Below, piece by piece: positions 41,398 to 54,300 of a stretch of DNA of 64,000 nucleotides. The notes under the pieces are model-generated. The model searched no databases and was not told where the DNA came from. It saw only the letters and a list, made by a program, of their open reading frames with translations. The translations under genes and the position numbers were made by a program. The stretch is from Callorhinus ursinus (lineage: Eukaryota; Chordata; Mammalia; Carnivora; Otariidae). How positions within the stretch are numbered: the first letter of the stretch is position 1; each line of letters starts with the position of its first letter. The DNA lies in NCBI RefSeq assembly GCF_003265705.1, contig NW_020313288.1:3135616-3199615 (forward strand). The letters are read 5' to 3'.

Positions 41398-44300
41398 CTG
41401 CTGGGAACAGGGGTGGGGGTGCTAAGTCCTCGAGTATCCCCTCTCCTGGCCACAGGTGGGCTCGTGGGTGTCTGCACCAGCATCAGAGAGAACATGCACG
41501 CGCAAGCACACGTGTTAGTCACAAGCATGTGCATGCCGAGCCCCACCCATTCACGACACTGCGAGGCCCTTCACGTCACAGAGGCTGAAGCCCCAGCCAA
41601 GCCCACAACACAGGTGGCTGAGTTTCTGTGGTGAAAAACACAGGTCTGGAAAGCTGGCTGAGCCCCCAGCCCCAGGAGGGTCTAGGGTGGCAAACCTCAG
41701 GGCGGAGAGAGGGCCCATCTCCAGCACCCAGCAAAGACCAGCAGGTGTCTCCGCTCCCCTCCCCTGGTCCCGGGCAGCAGGGAGCAGTGCTGAAAGGTCA
41801 CTTGCTCCCTCCACAGGCAGGCGACCCTCCCACTGAGTGGCTGGCTTGCCCTCACCTTGCTGTTGAGGATGCCCTCCTGCTTGAAGCGCGTGTGGAACAT
41901 GTCCATGGAGTACACCTCGCTCCACAAGTAGCCGTAGTACTGGGCATCATAGCCACCTGCCAGGTGGCCGAAGGTCGCAGGCATGTTGGTCCCTGGGACA
42001 GACGTGGCACGGCTCTCACTGCGGCCCCAGTGTATCCCCCAGCCCCCTCAGTGCCCGCTGCCGGGAGAAGGGAGCCTCAAATCAGCCCCATCAGAGGTGA
42101 CCCACACATCCAGGAGGAGAGGAATGGGCCCCACAAGAAAGCAGTAGCTGGACAACTCGGCCCGCTACCTGCTGACGCTGAAGAGTTCACACAAGAGGAT
42201 AAATCAAGGCACGCCCTACAGTGGAAAGCACGCGCTGGCTAAGCTTTTTGAAGGCATTTTTAAGTGCTTGTAGAATGAAGCAATGCCCTACCACCTACAC
42301 TGAAATCCCAATTTTCACAGGTGCTAATCCAAGCATTTGCGGTAACGCGCAAGGACAGGCATCACAGCCTGACCTACTCTCTGCCCCCAGGGTATGAAAT
42401 CCCTGCTCTCTGCGGCACCTCCCAGGCCTGTTCCAGAGCAGGGTGTGGGAGGGCACCGCTGAGGGAGTTCGGGGACCGGCGGGGAGGGAAGCGGCAGACG
42501 GCCTGAGCGGCAGGAGGGGCAGCAAGAAAGGATGGAGCTGCTCACACCCACCAGCTGCCAGCCGCACGCTGGAGCCCGTAGGCCCGGGAACACCAAGCAG
42601 CAAGGGGGCCAGCGGCCGTCTGCTCCCTGCCGGGCCTCAGCTACCACCCAGAGACTGGCCTGACTCCCTCCACACGTCACTAGGTCCTTCTGACTCCGGG
42701 ACCGGCGGGACCCTGCCCGCCCCCCGCCCCCCGCGGGCCCACCTGGCAAGCGGCTACCTGGCGTGGCTGGGACCCCGAGGATCTCCTGGCAGAGGCGGGC
42801 GTACTCCTCCGCGGGGTCTGCAGCCGTCTGGCTGTGCAGGGCCTGATCCACCTTGGCCAGCACGATCTGGCGCAGGTTGAAGAGACCTGACGGGTGCAAG
42901 GGCACAGGGAAGCTGGTTCTGTACTCCCGCACGAGAAGGCACGCGCCTGGCCTCCCCCGCCGCCCCCCTAACCTCGGGGCCAAGGCCTCCCAGAGGCCCC
43001 TGGGCAGGAGGGCGGCTCCTGGCGGGCACCTGTGTTGGCCTGCCGAGACTGGATGAGCTTCTCCAGCAGCTCCTGGGGGATGGCGCTGCCCGTCTTGTAG
43101 TGCTGGGACATCCTGAGCAGCGGCTCCTTCTCCCACACCCAGTTCTCCAGCATCTGAGAAGGTGCCTCCACGAAGTCCCGCTCCACGTGTGTCCCACTAA
43201 ACATGGCAAACTCCGCCTGTGGGGGCGGGCAGAGCTGCAGGGAGGTCCGGACCCTGCCTGGCCAGCTCCCAGCTGCTGGTCTTGCCTGGGCACGCGGTAT
43301 GCTCTGCTCTCCCGGCAGGCACAGCTAGGCAAGCAGACAGCAGGCTGCGTGAGGTCCCAGTGCCTGGGGACGGGGGACAGTTGAGGCTCCCAGGAAGGGG
43401 GGGGGCTGCTAAAGCCATCCCAGCCCAGGACACACAGGGAGCACACCCATCCCTGGCGGGCCACCTGGGTTCCCTTCCTCCATCCACAAAGCCAACGCTC
43501 TAAAAAAAGCCCTAGACCCCAAAAGGCACAGGCCTGGAAACAACAGAATGGCGGTGTGCTGAAGGCACCTTGTGCTTTCTCCACTGTTAGGTCAGACATT
43601 TTCCTGAAGTCGTGCTAGAACCCAGCTCTGGCGGCCACCCTGGGCAAGTCCCTTCAAGGCCCAGAGGGAGGCAGAACGGGAGAGGACAAATGTTGGGCCT
43701 CATTACGCACAGACCTGACTCGCGACTTCGCCTACTTGCTAAAATTTCTAACCCCAAAACCAACACCTGTGGCGCTTTGTGGTCATTTAACGCTCTGCCT
43801 CTGGGCTTTAGCTCCGGCTGTAAACAAGTGCCCTTTTCATGCCCTGTTGAGAGCACCCCCGACCCCCGTTTTTATGTTTTTGTAAACAATTGGGCTGTTT
43901 AGATGGATCCCAACAGGGGCGCCTGGGTGGCTCAGTCGGTTGGGCATCTATCTGCCTTCGGCTCAGGTCATGGTCCCAGGGTCCTGGGATCGCGTCCCGC
44001 ATCGGGCTCCCTGCTCTGCGGGAAGCCTGCTTCTCCCTCTCCCACTCCCCCTGCTTGTGTTCCCTCTCACTCTGTCTCTCCAGTAAATAAATAGAATCTT
44101 TAAAGATAAATAAAACGGATCCCAGCTGCCATGCTGAAGTGGTCTCCGCCTTCCCTGAGAGGGCAAGAAGGCCGTGCTGTGCAGAGACAGCACACGGTCA
44201 GGTGCGTGAGCTACAGCGCAGTCGGCTGGGAGTCCACTGTGACGAACCGGCAGCACCCATCAGAGGTGTCTATAAACAGAAGCACGCATGACATGAGGGC

Positions 44301-47300
44301 CCTAACCCTGTGTGCCCGCGGGAGCCCTGCTTCGGTATCTGCGAACTCTGTGTGCTCGCGGCGACTTTACAGAACTGCCAACAGCGAGCACGTGTCTCTG
44401 CAAAGACCTGAAGGGAATGAGGGAGCCGTGAGTCACTGGCAAAAGAATGTTCCAGATCCGGGACATCCCCCGTGGGCACGCAGTGCGGAGGCAGGCAGAG
44501 GCGAGGGGAGCGTGGACAGGGCAAGGCGGCCGGGGCACACAGGCCCCAGGGCTGCAGACGCTGCCCTGCCCTGAGGAGCCGCTGAGCGCCGTCACCCCAA
44601 GACGACGCTTAACGCACAGTGGATGACAGACCAACACAAAGAGTTAAAGCCCAAACTTCTGGAAAAGGAAGATTAGAAGAAAACGGTCTCTTCAACGAGA
44701 CACAAAAAGTGAAAACTGTGAAAGAAAAAAGGCAGTGCACTGAACACCAAAGTCAAACCCTCTGCTCAAAACACACTTCTCAGGGCATCCCACGCGCAGG
44801 AGCGTCCCGCGGCCGAGAACAGGAGCCAGGCGCCCACACGCGCGGCCCCGGGGCCGGACCCCGAGCCCACGACGCTCAGGGAGGGAGCCAGACACGGAAG
44901 GCCACACGGGGTGTGAGTCCACGTGGGTGACACGTCCACGGACGGGAAGGGGGCTCGTGGGGGCGGCAGGGGGACAACCACGAGGCACGAAGGCTCTTTC
45001 TGGTGATGGAGATGTTTCACGTTTCGGTAGCCGTGATGGCTACCTAACTTGGTAAACTAATGATCACTGAAACGTTCAGCTTAAAACGAGTGAGGGTGGC
45101 CCTAACCCAATGAGCAGCATCCTTACGGGAAGAGAGGGCACAGACACACACAGAGGGACGACCGTGTGAGGGGACAGCTGGCTGCAGGCACTACTGACCC
45201 CGACCGCAGAGCCCCAGCCCCGCTGAGACACTTCTATCCGGTACGCCAGCCGGCTGCAGGGCTCGGTGGTGACCCAGGGAGTGGGGCACTGTCCAGGGAG
45301 GCGGCTGCCTCCAGATGCACCAACCACCAGCACCGCCCCCGTCCCCGAGGCCCCTGCACCCACCTGAGAGCAGAGCTGGTGCATCACGTGCCCGAACTCG
45401 TGGAAGTAGGTCTCCACCTCGTCGTGCTGCAGCAGGGAGGGGGCATCCGGGGTAGGCTTGGTGAAGTTGGCCACCATGGCCGCGATGGCGATCTGACGGG
45501 TCCCGTCGTGCCGCAGGCAACCGGGCTGCAAGCCGAAGCAAGCCGCGTGCCCGTATTTCCCTTCCCTGGGGACGGAGGCAGGGTCGGGCCCAGCCAGGGA
45601 TCTGCTGCACACACTGCCCGGCCCACAGGGCTCCTGACCCCACAGGAGCCCCTCACCGACCCATCTGCCAGCCCAGGCACCTGCACAGACTGAGCAGCTC
45701 AAAGCTGCTCCTCGGGAGCCGGGGGCCTGCCCCACACTCCGTCCCACGGCTCGGGCGGAACCTCCTGGGCACCCTCCTCCCTGGACGGTGGGCACCCCCG
45801 GCCCCTCACCCAGCCCTGCACCGTGGCAGCCCCACAACCCATTCCACAGACGGGAACGCTGAGGCGCAAAGAAGGGTCGCTGGGCTCCCCCGCACCTTGG
45901 GTAGAGGTCCAGGTAGAATTTCCCAATGACCTTCCCTGAGGCCGAGTCCCTCACAGAGTACAGCTTCACGTCCTCGTGCCACACGGTGGCGCTCTCCTCC
46001 AGGTCGAAGGTCAGCCCCAGCAGCTCCTGGTAGATGCTGAGCAAGCCCTTGGTGACCACCTGCATGGGGAAATACTCCTTGAGCAGGTTCTGGTCCACAC
46101 TGTAGCGGGTCTCCTCCACCTGGTTCATGTAGTAGCGCATGTCCCAGGCGTTGATGCGCCCGTCGAAGTCCAGGCCCCGCTTCTCGCACTCGGCCTTCTT
46201 CAGCTCCAGGATCACGGCCCGCTCCTGCTCCCCCAGGGGCTTCAGCTTCCGGGCCAGCTCATCTGCGGAGGGCAGAGGGGAAGGCTAGGCTACCCTGCGG
46301 CGGCTCCCCCGCCAGCCCCGGTCCGCAGCACGATGGCCCCAGCACCCCACCTGCAAGGCCAGACTGCCGGCACAAGCCAGACAGACATCGCCCTGCAGCA
46401 GGTGGGGGTGTGGGCAGGGGCACCTCAGTCTCCTTCCACGAGCAGAAAAGGATGGCCAGAGTGGGGACGCTTGCCCAGAGCTCACGCCGGGAGGCAGCAG
46501 CGCAGGGGCAGACACAGGCTCACCCCAGAGCCCTACACTCGGCCATCAGGTTCGAGCCCCTCGAGGCTGAACAGGGGTCAGGGAGGTGTTAGGATTCCCA
46601 CTGTAGGGTGGACAGAATGTGGCTCTCGGAGGCCCCATCACATCGCAGTCAAGAATAACCTGAACCCCACTCCTGGAACCCACAGCGGGAGGCTGGGGGA
46701 GGCAAAGGGTTACCTAGGAAAGTGGCCACCACCTGGCTGCTCTTAGCCATGTTCATCTCCAGGACGTAGTCGGCATGCGTGCTGAATCCCAGTAGGCTGG
46801 ACTTCTGGGCCCGGAGGGTCACCAGCTCTCTGAGGATCGCACAATTCTCCTGGAACCGACCAACGACCAGCTCTGTGGGCATCAGGCCCACCACCTCCCA
46901 CTTGGGTCCCGTGGCCAGCACAGTTCTGGGATGCCAGGACCCAGCCAGCTGCATCTCATCCCCACCCCCACTTCCCATGGCCTAGGTTTCCATGGCTGCC
47001 CTGTGGTCCTGCCATAACACATGCATCTCTATTAATCCTCAGGTCCCTTCTGGACCCAGAAAGGGTGTAACCGTGAAGGGTTCGAAGGCCGTGAGTGGAG
47101 AGCAATGTGGGGCCAGGTGAGCTGCAGGGGGCATTGTGCACGGGGAGCTCACCCCCGTCTGCTGGAGACACTGAACAGGAGAAGCGAGGCCACACCGCGG
47201 CGTGGACACAAACACAAGCGTCTGTGTGGGAATGGATGTCTGTGCACTGAAGACACGCCCCAGGCCGCAGTTAGAGGGCCCAGGCCACCACACAAGACAC

Positions 47301-48309
47301 AGAAAAGGGGAGGGCGCGTCTGCAGACCCCAGCTCAAGCCCCAGCAACGCCACTGGAGAGAGAGAGAGGGGATGACCGAAGCTAAGGCGCGGGAGCAGCG
47401 GATGGTCACGCAGACACGGGACTGGCTTGGGGAAGGGGTCAGACCCTGAGCTGTGGCCCCGGGCCCAGAGCCAGAGCCAGAGCCAGAGCCGGCATGGAAG
47501 TCTGGGAGGGGCAGGCTGAGCTTGCCCGGGGCTCGCCAACCCCCGAGTCCGGCCCAGGAGGCACCGGGCAGACGGGACAGGCCCCGCGACTTCCAGGCAT
47601 CGCCTTCCCACCTGCTTGCAGCGACAGTTGAAGGCCTCCTCCACCTTCCTCCTGGTCTCAGGCACGTGGCATTTCTTCAGGAGGGGAAAATAATGTGGGT
47701 ACTTGAGGGTGACTTTCAACTTGTCATCCCCAGCCTTCTCCAGCGAGTTCAAAAAGTCCTCCGGGAGGCCTCCTACAGGAACAAAGCCAGGGCTGCCACA
47801 GGCCCAAGAAGCTGCCAAGCCCGTGCAGCTGGGGCCGGAAGCATGCAAGAGGGTAGGACTGGGAGCCTACAGGGAACAGGGACCCAGGCCCGGCCTCCCT
47901 ACCCTGCCCTGAGCCCCTCCAGGAAGACCGAGAGCTGCTGCCCTTCCCACCAGGGCTCCCAGGGAGGAAAAGCTCCCCTCGGCTCAACCCCGACACAGGG
48001 GGCTTCCGGGAACTGCAGTGTCTTCCCTCGTCCCTCCCCCAACAGCGACACCAGGGGTGGACAGATGCCACCCTCGCCCTCCTGATGGGCCGCACTTCTG
48101 CAAGGGCCCCCACCCGGCTCCCTGCGCCGAAATGTTCTCCTAAGACAGAAATCCGGGTGCATCACCTCAGACTGAAAACCTCCAGGGGCCACCACAGCCC
48201 TGGCTCTGAGCTGGCCCACAGCTCCTTCCAAGGCCAGCTCGCCCGGGGCCCTCCGGACAGTTGAGAAGGGACGCTGGGCGGCAGGGTGGGCAGTGCTGGT
48301 TGTGTGCAC

Positions 48310-48347
<38 letters not shown>

Positions 48348-51300
48348 ACGTGTGCAGACACCTGTTTCCTAGCTCTGGGACAGAGCCTGGGAACAACAGG
48401 CCCACAGCAGCAATGGGCACGCCTGGCACCCACGTCGCGGTTTCTAAAGAGCCGCCCAGGCCAGGGCGAGGACAAAAGGAGCCTGGAACCCAAGTCTCAA
48501 AGAAAAGTGCTCACAGAGTAACAGGGACACTTCAAGATGCAGAGACCCTTGAAGTGTAACTGGGACAATCTGAGCATCAAAACAGGGACAGCAGCAGACC
48601 ACGACCCTGGGAGTAACGGGGCCTCTGTCCACACCACCACTGCAGATAAAGCCACTACTGGGGGAGGGTGCTGACTCGAGAGACCGGCACACAAACGCAC
48701 AAGCGATGATGGGGTCAGAAGACCGTTTGCGGGAGCTTCACCCAGCGGCACATGGGAGGGGCTGCAGCTCCAGGGCACCCCCAGAGTTGCTGCCGACCAG
48801 GGAGGAACCCGGCAGAGGAGTGCCTTCACCGAGCAGCAGAGACTCAGGGGGAAGGGGACAGAGAGAGAGACACGTTGTCCGAGACTCTGTAAAGGGACAC
48901 CAACTCTCCCTTCGGCAAGCAGAAGAAAATCAACACGCGCCACACCCTTGCTCAGTAGGACTTGTAGGCCTGCCGACCAGGCCGTCCTGGCCACGGTCAC
49001 CGCCTCCACACTCTGAGGCCGGCCGGCTCTGCTCCACGGGAGGTCCCTCAAGCTAAACAAATGGGCCAAAAAGCCGGCCCACGCGAGGGTGTGGGCGAGC
49101 AAATTTGTTGGCCGAATTTGAGACCCGGGATCCCCCTCTGGCCAGGAAACACAGTGGGCGCGTCCTTACACGGGGAGCCACGTGGGGGGACGTGCAGCCC
49201 GAGGCCCAGGCACGGAAGGGACCGAACCAGAACAAAGGGCAGCAGAGGGCAGCGCTGACTGAGCTTTCAAGGCCCTGCTCGGGAAGGCCTGCCACTGTGG
49301 GCCCCTTTGCAAGCCAGCTGCCCTCGGGGGCCTCCGGGTGCGGGGGGAGTGGGGGAACCTCTGGCACTGGTGGGGGGGGAGGCTCTGGCCACGAGGCCCG
49401 GCACGGCCAGCCCCCCGGCAGCAGCAAAACCGAGGCCTGGGCTTTTCAAAAGCATCCACGTCAGGAGAGAGGACAACACTTATGTGAACGGCTGAGGAGC
49501 GGCTCATCGGAAAAGGAGCTTAAAGAGCCAGGAAAACTCCATGTAGCGGGTGCTCCGTGAGCAGACCCGACAGTGGAGAAGAATACAACGAGAGGCCCCA
49601 GGCCAGCGGTGCAGGGGGACGCGGGCTGTGTTCTCCACGACACGGCTGTTCCGAGTGCGAGGTGCGCTCCCGGGGAAGGCTCACAGGCCTACACACGACT
49701 CTCCCACAGCGGGAGGGACATACGTGTGGCAGTGTCCACGGAAAGGACAGAAGGCGCACCATCAGCTCGGGGACGCCGAGGGCACAGGGCTTCCCACGCT
49801 ACGGTCCTTACAACTTTCCCACAGGGTGAAGTTTTTTGAAATGAAACAGTTGGGGCGGGAGAATCAAGGACCACAAATTAAAAAAGACACCTCGGCCCCA
49901 ACCTTTCGTAATTCCCACCTACAGCCAGGTGTGGGAACAAGCAGCAGCCAGGATTGAGTCTATATGATCCTCTTACAGGACTGAAACGAGAAGAGCAACA
50001 GGTGGGGGCGTGGGCCTCAATGGGGAAATCCTGGCTAACTCAGCCGCCGGACCCAGCGCTCCGGGCACTGCTCGAGGAAGGATCGAGAAACACAGATTCC
50101 AAAGTGCTGACTGCTCCAAGGGAAGACCCCTCGCCCAGGGCGGTGGCACACAGATGTCCCCACACTTCGGAAGCCTGCGGGTGGTGGCCACGGCCTGCGA
50201 GGGTCCTGAGGCCGCGAATCAGCCCCCCGCCCCCACCCACGCCCCCCGCCAGTACCCAGCTCTTCTCGTGTGAGTGGCAGGAAGGTCGTGTCCTCGTTCA
50301 GGTTCTTGTTGAAGTCGATGCACAGAAGGCTCAGCTTCTTCTTAATGTTCTTGATTTTCTGGAGGGAGGAGCACAGCTGTGAGTGGAGTGCTTCCACCAG
50401 GGCTGGGGGCTCCCTCCCTACGGGGAGAAGAGACAAGGGAGGCGAGAAGAGGGACGGAAAAGACACAGACATCAGGTTCTAACACTGCTGTGCACGGCGC
50501 CAACAGAACACAGACACCAGCTTCCACACTGAGCGGCCTTGGAGACCCTGGGGACCTCGGCTAGTGTCCCCATCGGTTACATGTCCCAGACAAGAGCGTT
50601 CTGGACCCTACTACCTTCAGAGTCCACAGCCTAGGCTTTCGGACATTTTGACAGAGCAGCAGGGCTAAGCCTCAACGTGGAGACTTCTGACAGGGGCGAG
50701 GCGTGGCACAGGAGGGGGTGCCGTGGGGCCACAACGTGGGCCCACCGCCACCTCCGGGGGGCCTGGAGCCGAACCCAGCCCTGGGCCTGACGACAGGGGC
50801 TCTGCGATAGCAGGACAGGTGGGGGCGGGGCAGGGCAAGTGCGCCCGACAGCTTTGCGGGCAACGCGGGGCTCCTTGGGCGAGACCCTGGCTCAGAACCA
50901 GCCTGCACAGGAGCACGGAGCCTCGCCGGCCACAACCCTGCGCCGGGCGCTGCCACTCACTTCCTCATCTCACTGAAGCTGTGCCACTTACGGTTCTGAG
51001 ACGTGGCAGGGAAACAGCATATGCCCTCGCCGAACGAGACAACGCTCTGGGGCCCCCACCCAGCCCCCTGCCCCGGCTCCACATGGCGCTCCCTGTGTCC
51101 CTTCCGGCAAGGTGGCCCCCAAGTCACTGTCTGTGCGGCCCCCCGTGCACACACGCCGGACTTTCAACAACGTGATGGAGCTTTAAGAACTGTGGGGCAC
51201 CTGGCTGGCTCAGTCAGGGGAGCATGGGACTCTTGATCTCGGGGTCGTGGGTTCAAGCCCCATGTTGGGTGTGGAGCCTACTTTATAAAAAATGAAAACA

Positions 51301-54300
51301 GCAGCTGTGCTTCCGTTGCTCTGGCCGACTGTAACACCTGCACGCGCCGGAGCGGAGTTGCCACACTGGACTCTAGATCCCACAGTCCTGGGATGGAATC
51401 TGACTCCAGTCCCACTGGCACTGGTTTTCTTTTGTTTTTAAGACTCTTATTTTTACGGGGGCACCTGGGTGGCTCAGTTGATTGAGTGTCTGACTCTTGG
51501 TTTCAGCTCAGGTCATGATCTCAGGGTCCTGGGATCGAGCCCCGCGTTGGGCTCCATGCTCAGCAGGGAGTCTGCTGGAGATTCTCTCTCTGCGCCTCCC
51601 TGGCTCATGCGCACACAAATTCTCTCTCTCAAAAAAACATACTAATTAAAAAAAGAAACCCGTATTTAAAAAAAAAGATTTTTATTTTTAAGCGACCTCT
51701 ACACCCAACGTGGGGCTGGAACTCACGATCCCAAGAGCAAGAGTCACACGCTCTACCGCTGACAGCCGGGCGCCCCTCACCGGCACTGGTGTTAACAAAC
51801 ATGCCTCATCCCTTGGAGTCCTGGTTTCTTCAACCACAAGCTAGAGGTGCTGGCGTCCGTTCTAAGTGACAAGAGGGACAGTCACTGAGCTCTGGACGCG
51901 GACCTAGTGTCGGCATTAACTGTGTCTTTCCTGTGTCTTGGTGCTTTCCCATCTGGGGGGTCTCGCTGACCGGGAGGGGTGGCCAGTTCCTGGGAATGGT
52001 AAACAGCTCACCCGTAAGGGCACTTATGTGCCAACGAGCCAGTCCAGAGCCCACAGCCCAGCCATCTCCTTTACGTGGCTGCCTGGCAGAGAAAACGGGG
52101 AGGGAACGGGGCGAACAAAGATCCTCAGCAATTAACCACAGGACAGGGGGCAGGCACGGCCCTCCTCGCCCGCTGATCCAGGCCAGAACGCAGGAGATGC
52201 CATCTGTGAGGCTGGGACTTACGATAAGCAACGTGTATTTGGTCTTCGTCCCCATTCCTGGCACGCAGCTCCTAAAACCCTTGGAATTTCTTCCATGGTA
52301 ACAAGAAACTGCAACAGCCCGAGGACCGAGGAGTGGGGCCCATCGTGTTGCTTATCACCAGCCCCCTTCAACCACACTCGAGTGCATATTAACGAGATGA
52401 CTTTTGGAAAGCCCCTGAGGATGGGGGCTGGTGGCACCCCCTGCTACCCTGGGAGGGGAGAGGGGCCAGAGGCTGCAGGTTCAATCAATCACCAGTAGTT
52501 TAATCAGTCATGCCCACACAATGAGGCCCCCACAGAACTCCTAAAGGACGGGGTTCAGAGAGCTTCCGGAGTGGTGCACACGGGGGTGGGGGGGGCAGAG
52601 TTCCGTGCCTCTCCCCCAGACCTTGCCATTCCGGGTTATACCCTTTACGATGAGTCAGTAATAGTAAGTCAGTCCTGTGTTCTGTGAGCGGCTCTAGCAA
52701 ATGACTTGAACATGAGGAAGAGGTGGTGGGAACCTCTGAACCACAGAGCTGGTCAGTCAGAAGGAGAGATAACAACCTGGATCACGTCAGTGCAGCCTCG
52801 AGGGGCCAAGCCCTGAAGCTGTGGGAGCAGACACTGCCTCCAGGTAAGCGTGTTCGAGTCTGACTGTAGGACACCCGCTGGTGTCACAGAGAACGGCATG
52901 GTGCGGGAACCCCCACATGTGCGGTATCAGAGAGAAGCCATGCTGTTGCAGCAGGGTACAGAGAACAGAAGCCCCCAGCCACAGTGACCTTTTCCTTAAT
53001 GCCAATGCACCGAAGTCACGGAGGGGACTGATGAGGTGTGCCCCCTGCACCGCGCCCTCTCCGTGGCTGAGGGAGTGCACACCATAAACCTCAAGAATCC
53101 AGAGCAGGGTGGGTGCAAAGGCAGACCTACTCCAGACAGACCTCCCTCCCCAGAACTGAGGCAGCAGAGAGGTGGGCACCCAGCCAGAGGCTGGGCCCTC
53201 AGACACCACGTGCAAACAGGGGGGCCCACCCCACCCCCGACAGCTGGTACTCACTTGCTGAGTGTCCTCGGGCAGGTGCAGCCCGTTCCTCCTGCCCAGC
53301 TTGATCAGTCGCTCCAGGTACCGCATGGCCTCTGGCCTCAGCGAGTCCTTCTGAACTTTCTCCTAGAGCAAGACAACCAGAGTTCTGTATGAGGGAAAGC
53401 TGAGGCACCGCCAGATGCTGGTGAGGCGGCGGGAGACCGAGGCACTTGCGCAAACATCACTGCAGGGAACGTGAGATGGTGCGGCCACCGGGGAGAGCAG
53501 TTACAACCACCATCCGACTCGGCAAGGGCACGTCCATTCCAGAGACATGAAGACTTACATTCACGCAAAACCTGTCCACGAGCGCTTGCTTCCTGGGAAC
53601 AGCCCAAACTAAAGCCGGCCCAGAGCACCTCCCACAGGTGAATGGTTAAATGGGAATGAGAATGGTGGGTAGCTCAAGGTCATCATCCTGGTTGTGGTGG
53701 TGACTGGTTTCGCAAAACATTACACTGGGGGAAATGGGGCAAAGGATACACAGGTGCTCACACGCCTACAAAGGTCTCAAAGCTACAACTAAATACAAAA
53801 TGTTGCTGGTGCTTCCACAGGCCGCCCGCGCATGCCTGCACCAGAGCACGCGGGTGTGCTCTCCTGACCGAGGAGACAGAAGCGCGAAGGTAACAGAGGA
53901 GCGCCACTGTCCACCTCCACGGCTCGCTCCGACACCAGCAGCCAAGACCCGGGAGGCAGGACACCAGCCCTACGGAGTACCCCTCGAGGTCAGGAAAAGG
54001 AAACCATGTGGTGGGTGCAGGGAAGGCTTACAAAGTCCTAGGCATTTTAGGCTCTATCGTTTGCGTTCCTCTGCATTTGTCTCTGTCATTCTCTCGTTTC
54101 TTTATTGCGGTAAAACAAAACACAAACACTTACCGCCTCAGCCATTCTTAAACGCACGGTTCAGTGGCCTTAAGGGTGTTTGCACTGTCACGCAGCGATC
54201 CCCACCAGCCACCCCCAGGGCCCCTCAGCTCTCCACTTTCCCAAGTCTGAGGAACAGAATGACCAAGTCTAAAGAGATTCTGATCCAGCAGTGCCCATCC

